DNA of 64,000 bases from Eutreptiella sp. 'Long Island Sound 2002'. Lineage: Eukaryota; Euglenozoa; Euglenophyceae; Eutreptiales; Eutreptiaceae. The notes beneath the pieces are model-generated. The model did no database searches and was not told the origin of the DNA. It saw only the letters and a program-made list of their open reading frames with translations. The stretch is taken from assembly GCA_964036045.1 (NCBI GenBank), contig OZ038382.1, positions 74,262,687 to 74,326,686 of the forward strand. Direction: 5' to 3'. The position numbers were made by a program, and so were the translations under genes. This document shows, piece after piece, positions 35,867 to 44,479 of this stretch (positions are counted from its first letter, which is position 1; each line of letters begins with the position of its first letter).

Positions 35867-37090
35867 TTACTTCTTTGCCTTGGCTCTGCCCTTGCCCTTG
35901 CCTTTACCGCCCCCTTTCTTGGGCGCCGGTGGTGCAGGGTTCAGAATTTGATCCAAGGGAAAGTATGCGGCATCCGTTGTTAGCACAAACCCGGGGTTGG
36001 GCCAACATTGCATGCCCATGGACAATGGGACTTGTGAGCCTTGCGTGTATAAGTATGGATGCGGGATGGGAATTTGACTACTTGGGGTGGCTTGAGAGAA
36101 GGGGAGGGTTGGGGGTTGCAATGATTGGGTGCTAGACGTAGCTTGGGAGGAGTGCACCCCGTGAGACAAACGGGCAATACCGGAGGGTGGTGGAGCCGGA
36201 AGGGAGGTTGTGAATGGGGAAGGGGGGGGCACCCTGCGAAGCATAACATAGACATGGGATAGTTTCCCAATGTCATCCTTCACCACATGGATGTACCACC
36301 CATGTTTGCCCTTTTCCTCAAGGCGGTTGACCAACTCATGGGCATCCAGCGCTGAGGAGTACCCTTTGTCATCATAAATGTTTTGCACCTGTTTCGCGGT
36401 GATGTCGACTCCGCGGTTCCGCATGAAATGTACCACATTGCGGGGGGCCATGAAGGCTTGTCCCAAGTTCATGATTGAATCGGCATTCTCACGGGACAAA
36501 TTCACCGGACCAAGGAATTGTTTTTGCTTGGTTGTTTGCGGTGGATGGTTATGGTCCAGGCGGAGTCCTTTGGGACTCACGGACCACAACTCGCGCATGC
36601 CATCCTTCCGGCGAGAAATGTACACATTGAAGGGACAACAATCCTCCTTTGAATCCGGTGCATATGTTGGCACCGTCCTACTATCCTCGGGAAGGACCCC
36701 GGATCGGGCTGCGTTACGATTGTGCTGTTTTTGGCGGCCTACTTTGGCGCAATAAAAATATGCTTGGCCTTTGCTTTTATCGCCACGACGAGTGAGAACA
36801 TAGCCGTTCTCATCCGCCCAATCCTCCATGCGGTCACAAACTTCTTGGTGACTAGAGCCGGCAAACGCATGCACTACCGGCTCCCAAGTGGCACCCATCT
36901 CCGGAAACTTCATGCTGTCATCTTCCTCATCATTATCTTCCTCATCGGAGCACGCTTCATATGGGTCTTCTTCGAGGACCTCCGATGGTGCCGGGGACAA
37001 GGGAAGGGGACTGTAGTTGAGCTCAGATGATGTGTTTGACATCTGTGTCTGAAAAATAGTAGAACAGATGCGCTTGATGCTGGCATGCAT
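35867..37090 (-). CDS. FAR1/MULE-type DNA-binding protein lacking the transposase core
   Basis: A 407-residue ORF. After an acidic N-terminus (EACSDEEDNDEEDDSMKF), residues about 75-165 match the FAR1 DNA-binding (WRKY-GCM1 fold) pattern. They have AYFYCAKVGRQKQHN, then KEDCCPFNVYISRR and the HNH end LDHNHPP, supplying the Cys and His zinc ligands. Residues about 170-260 (LSRENADSIMNLGQAFMAPR, ITAKQVQNIYDDKGYSS) look like the linker that precedes the DDE domain in MULE/FAR1 proteins. In place of a DDE core there is a Pro/Ser-rich stretch and a KGKGKGRAKAKK tail. It starts about 100 bp inside the right TIR. Inference: it binds the TIRs as a partner, or has become a repressor. Confidence 0.6.
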   Translation of the reverse strand: MHASIKRICSTIFQTQMSNTSSELNYSPLPLSPAPSEVLEEDPYEACSDEEDNDEEDDSMKFPEMGATWEPVVHAFAGSSHQEVCDRMEDWADENGYVLTRRGDKSKGQAYFYCAKVGRQKQHNRNAARSGVLPEDSRTVPTYAPDSKEDCCPFNVYISRRKDGMRELWSVSPKGLRLDHNHPPQTTKQKQFLGPVNLSRENADSIMNLGQAFMAPRNVVHFMRNRGVDITAKQVQNIYDDKGYSSALDAHELVNRLEEKGKHGWYIHVVKDDIGKLSHVYVMLRRVPPPSPFTTSLPAPPPSGIARLSHGVHSSQATSSTQSLQPPTLPFSQATPSSQIPIPHPYLYTQGSQVPLSMGMQCWPNPGFVLTTDAAYFPLDQILNPAPPAPKKGGGKGKGKGRAKAKK

Positions 37091-37185
37091 TGCTGTTCAG
37101 CCCCAGCAATCAATTAAATCGGAAAATCAATTCCATTTTTTTCCCATTTTCAGTTAATTCAAGCGCAGGCGCCAGATGTGGGCAG

Positions 37186-37220
37186 ATCCTTTAGTCCTAC
37201 GCGTAGTCCTAAGCCGTACT
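37186..37220 (-). repeat. right terminal inverted repeat
   Basis: Reverse complement of 31730-31764 without mismatch over 35 bp. Its outer TA/CT bases directly touch the Helitron 3' terminus CTAG at 37219-37222. Confidence 0.9.
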
Positions 37221-37247
37221 AGCAATCGGCCCGCGCAAATGCGCGGG
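37219..37247 (-). other. Helitron 3' terminus (hairpin plus CTAG)
   Basis: On the minus strand the sequence reads a hairpin with 7-bp stem CCCGCGC and complement GCGCGGG around a 4-base loop (37247-37230), seven bases, then CTAG followed by T (37222-37218). A GC-rich hairpin a few bases before CTRR, with T as the next host base, is the established Helitron 3' signature. The helicase coding remnant at 37447-38286 has the matching orientation. Confidence 0.85.
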
Positions 37248-37911
37248 TTGCAAACAAAATTTATAAAGTGATAGGGCCGCGTCCTCACAGTTGGGTATGC
37301 AGCCTACGCGGTGATCCTATCAGTGTTCGCACTGGTCCCATGGGTAGGGATGGCAGAGGCTCCGCATTGATCTTGTTGTCGGCCCATCACTCACGGTATG
37401 AGACGTTGAAGTTGGATGGCATGTACGTTGTGAGCTGTGGAAGATCTCAGTCCAATATTTCTGGCCAAACAATGTTTTCAATGACTCCATAGTTGTTTGC
37501 GTCAACCAGCAAGTCTGCTGATGTCCATACTTTGATAGTGCTTGAATTTCCGCAGCGCGATAGAGCAACATAAACTTCACCATGTGAAAATGGTCGGGTT
37601 GCCAGTAAGAGACCCACTTTTAAATTGGAAAACGTTTGACCTTGGCTTTTGTTAATGGTCATACAGAAGGCTAACTTTACAGGAAATTGGCGCCGAATGA
37701 ATTTGATAGGGAGATCATCATCATCAGATACAGTGAGATTAATTCGGGGTATGCAAACGGAGTTTCCTTTGTGTGTTCCTGTTAGCACCGTTGCTTGGAT
37801 TGTGTAGCGAAGACACGAAGTAACACTCATTCGGGTGCCATTCATAAGGCTAGCAGCACAATTCGAGTTGCGGATGAGTATTATTGGTGCTCCAACCTTA
37901 AGATTGAGACG

Positions 37912-38045
37912 ATGTTGTGGCATTCTTGATGGGAGTAACGATGTTGTGGCATTCCTGATGGGAGTAACATGGGAGTAACAATGTTGTGGCATTCCTGATG
38001 GGAGTAACGTGTTTAAGAACTGATGGGAGTAACGTGTTGAAGAAC
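37912..38045 (-). repeat. intragenic minisatellite in the helicase
   Basis: The word GTTGTGGCATTCCTGATGGG followed by AGTAAC is repeated four to five times with partial units. Each unit re-encodes LLPSGMPQH, a stretch that occurs once in typical Helitron helicases (the LxPxGxPxHxLxLKxGxP region). The expansion shifts frame and disrupts the protein. Confidence 0.8.
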
Positions 38046-38280
38046 TCGTTTGGGTAAATGTTGGTATAGGCGTCAGAATCTTCACCAAAATAATCAGCTG
38101 ACTCATAAACATGTAAATCACCGGGCAATGATTCGCGAATCACAGCATGAATTGTGTCCGCCGTCAAGATACAACGGTCATGAGATGCTTGTCCTGCTGA
38201 AAAGATAGCATCAACCAAACTGCGACAATTATCGCCATTTTGTACCATGTGGGTAGGTAAAGGGAGTGGATTTGGAGTGG

Positions 38281-38286
38281 TGCCAT
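38281..38286. other. LTR element target duplication, left copy
   Basis: TGCCAT precedes the 5' LTR here and follows the 3' LTR at 60345-60350. Depending on the exact LTR end (C, CT or CTG) the duplication is 6, 5 or 4 bp; 5 bp is usual for Ty3/gypsy. Removing the element rejoins the helicase frame around VGDGTT. Confidence 0.75.
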
Positions 38287-39071
38287 AGTAAGAAAAAGTG
38301 CTTTTCCAATGCTTTGAGGCATACTCCAGTTGTATTAGAGATGCACTGAGCATCCAGGCATTTCTATCTTAGTATTGGTCCTACCAAAAGTGGTGATAAC
38401 ACATTTTGACCTATGGAACCAAACACCCAATCAGGATATGGAGTGGACCCCTTAATCCCCTTTCAATGTGAGACAAATCATCTTTTCCTGAGTTGACTGA
38501 GTACTGACATACCCAGGGCAGAGCCTATGAATTTATCTATGTTTTTCCATGAATTCTTAGCTATCCTAGTGGTATGCACCCTAGGAGGCTGGGCACCTCT
38601 TTTTGAGAGGTCCTGGGTTCAATTCCTGGTCAGCCTAGCTAAGTAGGAAGATCCCATGTGACATAGCAGTGACCTCATCGCCACATGCCCTGCCACCTCA
38701 GCACATATGGGACCCAAAACAAAGAGTGCACATCTCCTGAGATGGCACTATGGAGAGAGAGTCACCATGGGGCAGTTTTTCAACTCTTTTCCAAAACATT
38801 TCAGCTATCTTTGTGAATATGCATTCCGATTTGACCTGAGTTGCAGTTTGTGTGAATATCCTATCATCTTTCACTGTTTACACTGCAGCCCTTCATGCTT
38901 TGATCCTGATTCTCTTCTCCTTGCACACCTCTGGCTTGGGTTATCCTGGATTGACTGTATTTCAGCAAACAAAAGGTTTTCATCTCCAAAAACAAGCAGC
39001 AGGAAACCCTACACCAGCAGCAAGCAGCAGGAGAGACAAAAACACAGTGTTGAAACCACTATAAACTTTTC
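38287..39071 (+). repeat. 5' LTR
   Basis: Begins AGTAAGAAAAAGTGC and ends ACTATAAACTTTTC, just before the primer-binding site. It does not have the usual TG...CA ends, but AG...CT would be inverted if one more base is included. It contains a tRNA-like fold at 38586-38636. Its partner is 59560-60344. Confidence 0.9.
38586..38636 (+). ncRNA. tRNA-like fold without a D arm, in the 5' LTR
   Basis: The sequence can be folded as an acceptor stem AGGCTGG/TCAGCCT (7 bp, one wobble), two bases, an anticodon-like arm ACCTC-TTTTTGA-GAGGT (perfect 5-bp stem, 7-base loop) and a T-like arm CTGGG-TTCAATT-CCTGG (5 bp with wobbles), with no D arm. GGGTTCAATTCC fits the Pol III B-box pattern. An A-box-like word (TAGCTATCCTAGTGG) lies upstream at about 38560. 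An identical copy is in the 3' LTR at 59859-59909. It may derive from a tRNA or SINE; function is unproven. Confidence 0.4.
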
Positions 39072-39086
39072 TGGTAGCAGAGGCAG
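39072..39086 (+). promoter_or_regulatory. primer-binding site, Met-tRNA-like
   Basis: TGGTAGCAGAGGCAG directly follows the 5' LTR. It resembles the TGGTATCAGAGC primer-binding site complementary to the 3' end of methionine tRNA in many LTR retrotransposons, with a few differences. Confidence 0.65.
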
Positions 39087-39169
39087 TCTGTCTCTGCGCA
39101 CCGGCAGCAACCCAGCGCCCTACATCCAGTGCGCCGAGTACAGGCACATATAAGCAGAAGGGCGAGAAG

Positions 39170-41674
39170 ATGGACACAAGGAAGGAGGACGCCGACGTGA
39201 AGACAGCGCCAGCCCCTGAGGCACCGGCAAGGCCAGCACCTGGGGAACCTGGACCTGGACCTAGCGGCGCTGTACCTTCGGAGCCCTTACATGGGCCAGT
39301 GGAAGTGGCTGAGGACTCGCTGGATGGACTCCAGACGGCCTTCAGAGGTCTCACAGTCGAAGGGGTGGTGGTCACTCAGCCTGTGAAGAGGAAGAGAGAG
39401 AGCGAGAAGGATGCTGGAGAAGAAGCAGACGAAGGAGAGGAACAAGGGCAAGACCTGACGAATGACCCTGCCTTCGAAGGCGCACCAAGCGCTTCTGCCC
39501 TCCACGCATCACCCTCTCCTTTAACCACCACACTCCCAGCTGCTGCAACATCCACTCCCACAACCAACCCGCCTATGGCAGAGGGCACAGGCTTTACTGG
39601 CATGCCTCCCTACCCCGCCTATGGTATGGGCCCACCTACCACTGCGCTCCCTGAGGCAACTACTGCCAGTGAGCCGTTGGCTTCCAGCTCTGCGCCGCGA
39701 TGGTATGCGGCTGAATATCCCCATCCACTACCCGCTACTGGAACCTATGTGGATGTTCCTGGGTATGCACCTAGCTATGCAACCTTGAGTGGCTTGAGGA
39801 GAGGACCTGAGTCTCTTGGTGGCAGGAGTAGAGGATCGGGGAGATCCTCCAACAGGTCCCTGACGCGGTCGGAGATCAACGAGGTGCTCCGAGGAGCCAC
39901 TTCGAAAATCGTGGCCGACCTCACTCAAGAAATCCGAGAGAAACTGGAGCCCCTGATGATCCCGCCCCAAGCGTCACCTACCACGGTGGGAATGTCACCC
40001 CACCGAGTACAGGCTAACCACCTGGCGGCAGGGTTGACAAACACCCTGGGGAGCCTGAGGAGTCGACCGATGCCGACCCCTGCACCTATACCGAGAAGTC
40101 CTTTCGTACCGAGAACGGCCCAGCCGCCCTACAGCCACGTGACGAACTCTACGAGGGCCGAGCTGGACCGGCTGGGGCTGACAGCCTTAAGGGCAATGGT
40201 GGACGTGGAGCCTTATGGCTCTAGTGATCTAGGCGGAGACCCCTCCGATGATGAGCCGCCGTCGATGACTTCTACTTCGCCCTCGGAGGACGATGACCCG
40301 GAGGACTTCGAGGACCCAAAGGGGAAGAAGAAGAAGAAGAAGAAGAAGAAGACCCGACGCCCTGAGGGACACAGGTCTCAGGAGGCGAAGGCTATTGCCA
40401 CCTCCAAGATCGTGGTGAACCTGCCTGAGCTCACAGGCAAGGACCTCAGCGAGTTCGCTGAGAATTTTGGCCGGTTTCTCCGATTGACCGGCCAAACCCA
40501 CGCTAGTGGACGGGTGAAGTGCGATCTGCTCCTGCAGTGCTGCAAGACCAAGTACCTGGAGAAGCAGGTCAGGCAGATCGTGACTAACTCCGCCACCTTT
40601 GCCGATGTGTTGGTTGCCCTGGAGAGGCAGTACCCGACCTATGAAACCGAGCTCTCCATCAGGGCCGAGATCCAGAACCTGCCCGTGCAGCCCAACAACC
40701 CCAAACCTGGCAGGGTCTCTGAGCTGTTGGCTGACCTGGATCACTGGGCTGGGCGACTGACGCCCGGTTCCTACAGCAGCGACGACCTGCTGTTCTGGTT
40801 GGTGGCCAAGCTCCCTCGAGAGCTATGGGACGAGTGCCGTTCGACGGCGGAGCGCAAGGCTAGATCCCTCCGCTACAAGGATCTATGCCTGCTACTCCTG
40901 GAGCTGGCGCTGGCGAAGGAGAGCGACCAGCACCTGAACAACTACCGTCCTGGTGGTGGAGGTTCTGGAAGCCATGGCAAAGGGTACCAAGGATCCAGAC
41001 CTGGGCAGGGGACTACCCCCAAACACGCCCACGCCCGTATCCTGGAGAACGTTAAGGAGCTATTCTGGTGTGATGCCAGGGACAAGCAGGGCCACCTGCA
41101 GCACGCCCCTGACTGCGAGCAGCGAGACTGCTTCGTAGTCCAGGGGAAGCAGCAGGAGAAGAACACCGGCGCCAAAGCAAAGCTGCCGGATCATTACAGG
41201 TGCACCATCATGTGTGCATTCTGCGGGAAGCGGAAGCACTACGAGGATGAGTGCTACCATAAGAAACGCCTATCGGCGAAGCTTAAGGGTGAGGATCCTG
41301 GCAAAGGCTCAGGCAAAGGTGGAGGCAAAGCCAAAGGCAACGACTCCGGCAAGGGCAAGTCGAAAGGACGTGGTCAAGGGCAAGACAAGGGTCAAGGTGG
41401 ACGAGGAGGAGGCGCTAACCGCCAGCCCGACAACAAGAACAAGGACAAGAACGGAGGCAACCCCAACCCTAATCCAGGGGGGAACTCCGAGCCCTCTGGA
41501 GGGCAGTCTGGTCCTGCCACACGCTCACAAACGCAGGCCCAGCAAGAACAAGGAGCCAAGCGTGAGCATGAAGGTGGTGATGACGGCAACGCTAGGAAGA
41601 GGAGCCGTTTCATGAGGATGGCCCGCAAATTGCGGAACAAGGGGTTCGAGGTAACCTGTCACGCGGAGTTCTGA
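39170..41674 (+). CDS. gag: Gag polyprotein of the gypsy element
   Basis: 834 residues from the ATG at 39170 to the TGA at 41672-41674. The first 250 residues are Pro/Ala/Ser rich and probably disordered. A Lys-rich run lies near residue 385. Residues about 405-600 (KIVVNLPELTGKDLSEFAEN; LLLQCCKTKYLEKQV; LVALERQYPTYETEL; LFWLVAKLPRELWDE) form a capsid-like helical domain of the retrotransposon-gag type. A zinc knuckle, CAFCGKRKHYEDEC (C-x2-C-x4-H-x4-C), sits near residue 681, followed by a long Gly/Lys-rich nucleic-acid-binding tail. It packages element RNA. The frame continues directly into pol after the stop, so this stop is probably programmed to leak. Confidence 0.85.
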   Translation: MDTRKEDADVKTAPAPEAPARPAPGEPGPGPSGAVPSEPLHGPVEVAEDSLDGLQTAFRGLTVEGVVVTQPVKRKRESEKDAGEEADEGEEQGQDLTNDPAFEGAPSASALHASPSPLTTTLPAAATSTPTTNPPMAEGTGFTGMPPYPAYGMGPPTTALPEATTASEPLASSSAPRWYAAEYPHPLPATGTYVDVPGYAPSYATLSGLRRGPESLGGRSRGSGRSSNRSLTRSEINEVLRGATSKIVADLTQEIREKLEPLMIPPQASPTTVGMSPHRVQANHLAAGLTNTLGSLRSRPMPTPAPIPRSPFVPRTAQPPYSHVTNSTRAELDRLGLTALRAMVDVEPYGSSDLGGDPSDDEPPSMTSTSPSEDDDPEDFEDPKGKKKKKKKKKTRRPEGHRSQEAKAIATSKIVVNLPELTGKDLSEFAENFGRFLRLTGQTHASGRVKCDLLLQCCKTKYLEKQVRQIVTNSATFADVLVALERQYPTYETELSIRAEIQNLPVQPNNPKPGRVSELLADLDHWAGRLTPGSYSSDDLLFWLVAKLPRELWDECRSTAERKARSLRYKDLCLLLLELALAKESDQHLNNYRPGGGGSGSHGKGYQGSRPGQGTTPKHAHARILENVKELFWCDARDKQGHLQHAPDCEQRDCFVVQGKQQEKNTGAKAKLPDHYRCTIMCAFCGKRKHYEDECYHKKRLSAKLKGEDPGKGSGKGGGKAKGNDSGKGKSKGRGQGQDKGQGGRGGGANRQPDNKNKDKNGGNPNPNPGGNSEPSGGQSGPATRSQTQAQQEQGAKREHEGGDDGNARKRSRFMRMARKLRNKGFEVTCHAEF

Positions 41675-41715
41675 CGGGGACGCTCTGGTGGCACCCAAGA
41701 CCTGGTGTTTTGGGT
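41672..41715 (+). promoter_or_regulatory. probable UGA readthrough site between gag and pol
   Basis: The gag stop is TGA immediately followed by CGG, the type II leaky-stop context known from plant virus readthrough. The same frame stays open into protease and pol without an ATG. A short hairpin with stem ACCCAA (41693-41698) and TTGGGT (41710-41715) lies about 18 nt downstream, where stimulatory structures occur. Readthrough would yield a Gag-Pol fusion at low ratio. Confidence 0.65.
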
Positions 41716-43859
41716 ACGTATCCGACTAGGGGGGCGCGAATACCTGGGGGTATTGGACACTGGCGCCACCATATCTATAGTGGCCAAGAATATTTTACCT
41801 TGTGGGAGCCTGAAGAACACCATGACCACCGCTGCTATACGTATGGGGGATGGACATGTGGTGCACAGCTGCGGGGACTGTGAAGTGGAGGTACCTATGG
41901 GCTCCCGGACTATCGCCCATCGGTTCTATGTGATGGACACTGAGGCCTTCGACTTTGTACTGGGTACTGACTTCTTCGTACAGCACTCCCAGATACAATC
42001 CCTGACGCTGCAAGCGCCCTACCTCCTCTACGTGGACCACGGCAGTGGCAGAGAGTCGGTGCCACTGGAGCAGTCGGAACATACCTCGAGTTACCTGAGG
42101 CTATCGAAGAAGGAGCCCTCAAACATGATGGCGGCCTCCAAAACTGAGGACTATCAACTATTGGGGGAAGTCCTAGACCAAGGTCTGAAGGAGTTGGGTT
42201 ACTCTCGAGAAGACCTGAGTGTTGAGTTGTTCGCCAGCGACAAGCAGCATGTACTGGACCTTTACTGCAGCAAGGGGAAGAACTGCAGCTACAAATTTTA
42301 CTGGCCCTCTTTCGGGATGGCCTACGGGAACCCCAGGTTCAGTGAACTGGGGAAGGTCCTGACCAAGGTGGCCTTGGAACGTTCCCGTATGGTCCTTTGT
42401 TCCCCCGATTGGGGAGCCCATGGGGGCAACAAGTACTGGCGAAACCTCCTGGACAGGCTGACTATCAGCTCTGTTCGTTTGCCTGATGAGGCCATCTGCG
42501 TGCCTCTGGGACGCAAGACGCCTATTGGGAAACCCGGATGGGGGAGTATGCTCAGCGTGGTGGACGGAGGTCTTACCTCCATCCGCTGGGAGGATCTGGA
42601 CCCGACCCTGGTCCAGGCTATACAACGAGAAAGCGACGGACTCGCCTTGGGTGACTTGAAGGATCGCCTACGACCTCAAGATGCTATTGAGACTACACCC
42701 GGAGGAGATGAGTACGTCGTGACTGACACCAACGCCCCCAACTCTCCCTGCCATGTACCTGTTCCTGATGGAGTCTCTGAGTGTGGACTATCTGAGCTAC
42801 CTAGCTCTATCCACTCAGATGACGAAACTGAGCACGACGCCTTCTTCGTGCAGACCTGTGTGGAGGAAGTGGAGAACGCCGAGTACGTCGCCCCACTGAA
42901 ACCCCTACTCTCCATGAGGGTGGCAGACCCCGTGGACGAGGAGCTGGACCCTCGATCCAGGCTCAGGGAGTATGTGGATTCCAAGAGGAAGTTGGTGGCG
43001 AAAAAGCTATGCTACGCGAAGCCTACCCGCAGCTCATGGCCACTGAAGCAAGGACGTATGGGAGACCTATCCCAATTGAAGGAGGACCTCGAACAGAAGA
43101 TCACCACCTGGCAAAGGGAGGTAGATCTTAAGCTCATGAAGAGCGTGTGGGGCGCCCATGTGAGGATCCCAGAGGAGGACGACCTCTCGGAGGAATGTGT
43201 ATGTGAACCCCCTCGAGCGTGCCTATGTTGCCATCGTCCATCAGAGATGGTTGAACAAGACCTTCTATATGCCTACCAAGGGCTGAAGGACACTACCACG
43301 GGCGAAGAGTCGGTGGAGGACCGGCTCCCGACGTCTATTACTCAGTGGGCAAGCAACTTACACTCTGACGAGGACATGGAGGACAAGATCAAGATATTGG
43401 ACCCGCGGGTACAGAAGCTTATAAGGACCTATCTGGAGGTGTTCGGAGAACTACCCCCTCCAGCCTCATGTGACAAGCTGGTACAGATGGCCCTCAAGCT
43501 GAAACCCGAGTTCGTGGGTCACAAGATCCGGAGGAGACCCTATCCAGCTCCTAAAGAGCAGGCCGACGAGATTGAGCGACAGATACAAGAATGTATCGAC
43601 GCTGGCCTAGTCCTGGACTACAAGGACGGGGACTACCCCCTACACTGCAGCCCCTGTTTCCTGGTGGCTAAACCCGGGTCTACAGCCAAATGGCTGGTAG
43701 TGGACTACGGAGAGCTGAACAAGAAAACGTTGAACCACTCAGGGTCCATTCCCAATATGGAGTCTACCCTGGAGAAGATAGCCTCCTGTCGCTACAAGAC
43801 CAAAATGGACAAGAGGAGCGGATTCTGGCAAGTGGACCTGACGCCCAATGCACAGGAAC
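41675..43859 (+). pseudogene. pol: pol part 1: protease and start of RT, cut by X2
   Basis: In frame with gag after the TGA. The protease active site GVLDTGATISIV is near the start (DTG intact), followed by VLGTDFFVQHSQ. A family-specific region of about 450 residues follows. It has a Cys-rich segment (CVCEPPRACLCC) and then the RT N-terminus: IRRRPYPAPKEQADEIERQI, HCSPCFLVAKPGSTAKWLVV, KMDKRSGFWQVDLTPNAQE (motif A). At 43859 the coding sequence switches to the head of element X2 and terminates about 17 codons later at 43909. The segment 42082-43859 is repeated at 52770-54547, where pol continues. Confidence 0.9.
42082..43859 (+). repeat. 1,778-bp target duplication, left copy
   Basis: Starts TACCTCGAGTTACCTGAGG and ends CCCAATGCACAGGAAC. 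The right copy at 52770-54547 has exactly the same length, with about 14 substitutions and no indels by eye (0.8%). The two copies lie directly on either side of X2, which is the arrangement of a target-site duplication but about a hundred times longer than usual. Confidence 0.9.
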
Positions 43860-44479
43860 GGAATAAAAAGATAGGTAAAATACGACGAAAACATTTTCTG
43901 AATAGCTGAAAATAAAGCTAATGAGCATAAAAAACGCTTAGGCCAAAAAGCGCGCTGCGAAACGCGTAAAAACGCGACGAAAACTTTTTCGACGTCAAAT
44001 AGGTGAATAGTTAACGCCGTAAGCACCGTAACGCTCGTAGGACCCCAACGCCGTCCTTGCCGTCGTCTAACTCGCTATAGGTGCAAAGAAAAACGCGTCG
44101 CGAGCAGCGCGTAAAACTCGAAAATTTTTCATAACTCGCCACGACCCCTCATGTCGCGCCCTGCCGCCTTTTTCTTCTTCTTCTCCATGCACCTCCCTCC
44201 CCACCCTCGTGCCCATCACTCCCCTTGCCCTGCAGCTCAGGCGGCGGCCCTGGGGGAACGCGGTTAACCCTTAGCAATGGACACCAACACGCTCCACGAC
44301 GCCACGCACAAGCACAAGGCCGAGAACATCAAGAACGACGGGTAGCACGTAAGGCACAGCAACGAACATGGTCTTGCTGCATGCGAGTGTGTTGGGTCGT
44401 GTATAATTTCTTTTTTTTTCAAAAGCAAAAAAAAAAAAAAAAAAGAGGAAAAAAAAATATTTTACGAAATTTTGCGGCG

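Larger units (their letters stand above)
31732..37218. mobile_element. 5.5-kb TIR element with two convergent genes
   Basis: The ends are inverted copies: 31730-31764 and 37186-37220 are perfectly complementary over 35 bp, with an imperfect continuation of about 12 bp. If TA is the target duplication (31732-31733 and 37217-37218), the element starts CGGCTTAGGACTACGCGTAG. GTAC would fit equally well. Inside are a multi-exon plus-strand gene near the left end, a minus-strand FAR1-like gene starting near the right end, and a 145-bp repeat block where the two genes converge. No DDE transposase catalytic domain is recognised, so this is either a MULE-related derivative or a transposon with an unrecognised transposase. 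Confidence 0.7.
37447..38286 (-). pseudogene. Helitron Pif1-like helicase, C-terminal part
   Basis: Minus-strand translations give the helicase end in two overlapping frames. The upstream frame has GTTPNPLPLPTHMVQNGDNC, ILTADTIHAVIRESLPGD and YPNEFFNTLLPS. The downstream frame has LNLKVGAPIILIRNSNCA, LMNGTRMSV, FPVKLAFCMTINKSQGQTF (helicase motif V/VI region), GEVYVALSRCGN and the terminal ENIVWPEILD, like the NVVYKEVL ends of Helitron helicases. The frame change is caused by a short repeat expansion at 37912-38045. At 38286 the gene is cut by the 5' LTR and resumes at 60345. The Rep/HUH domain is not in the window. Confidence 0.85.

Noticed and set aside
31715-37235. A 9-bp target duplication proving a Pack-MULE
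   Set aside because: The flanks GGCTATGCAGG and AGCAATCGG do not match; only TA or GTAC is shared. The Helitron at the right edge hides the original flank.
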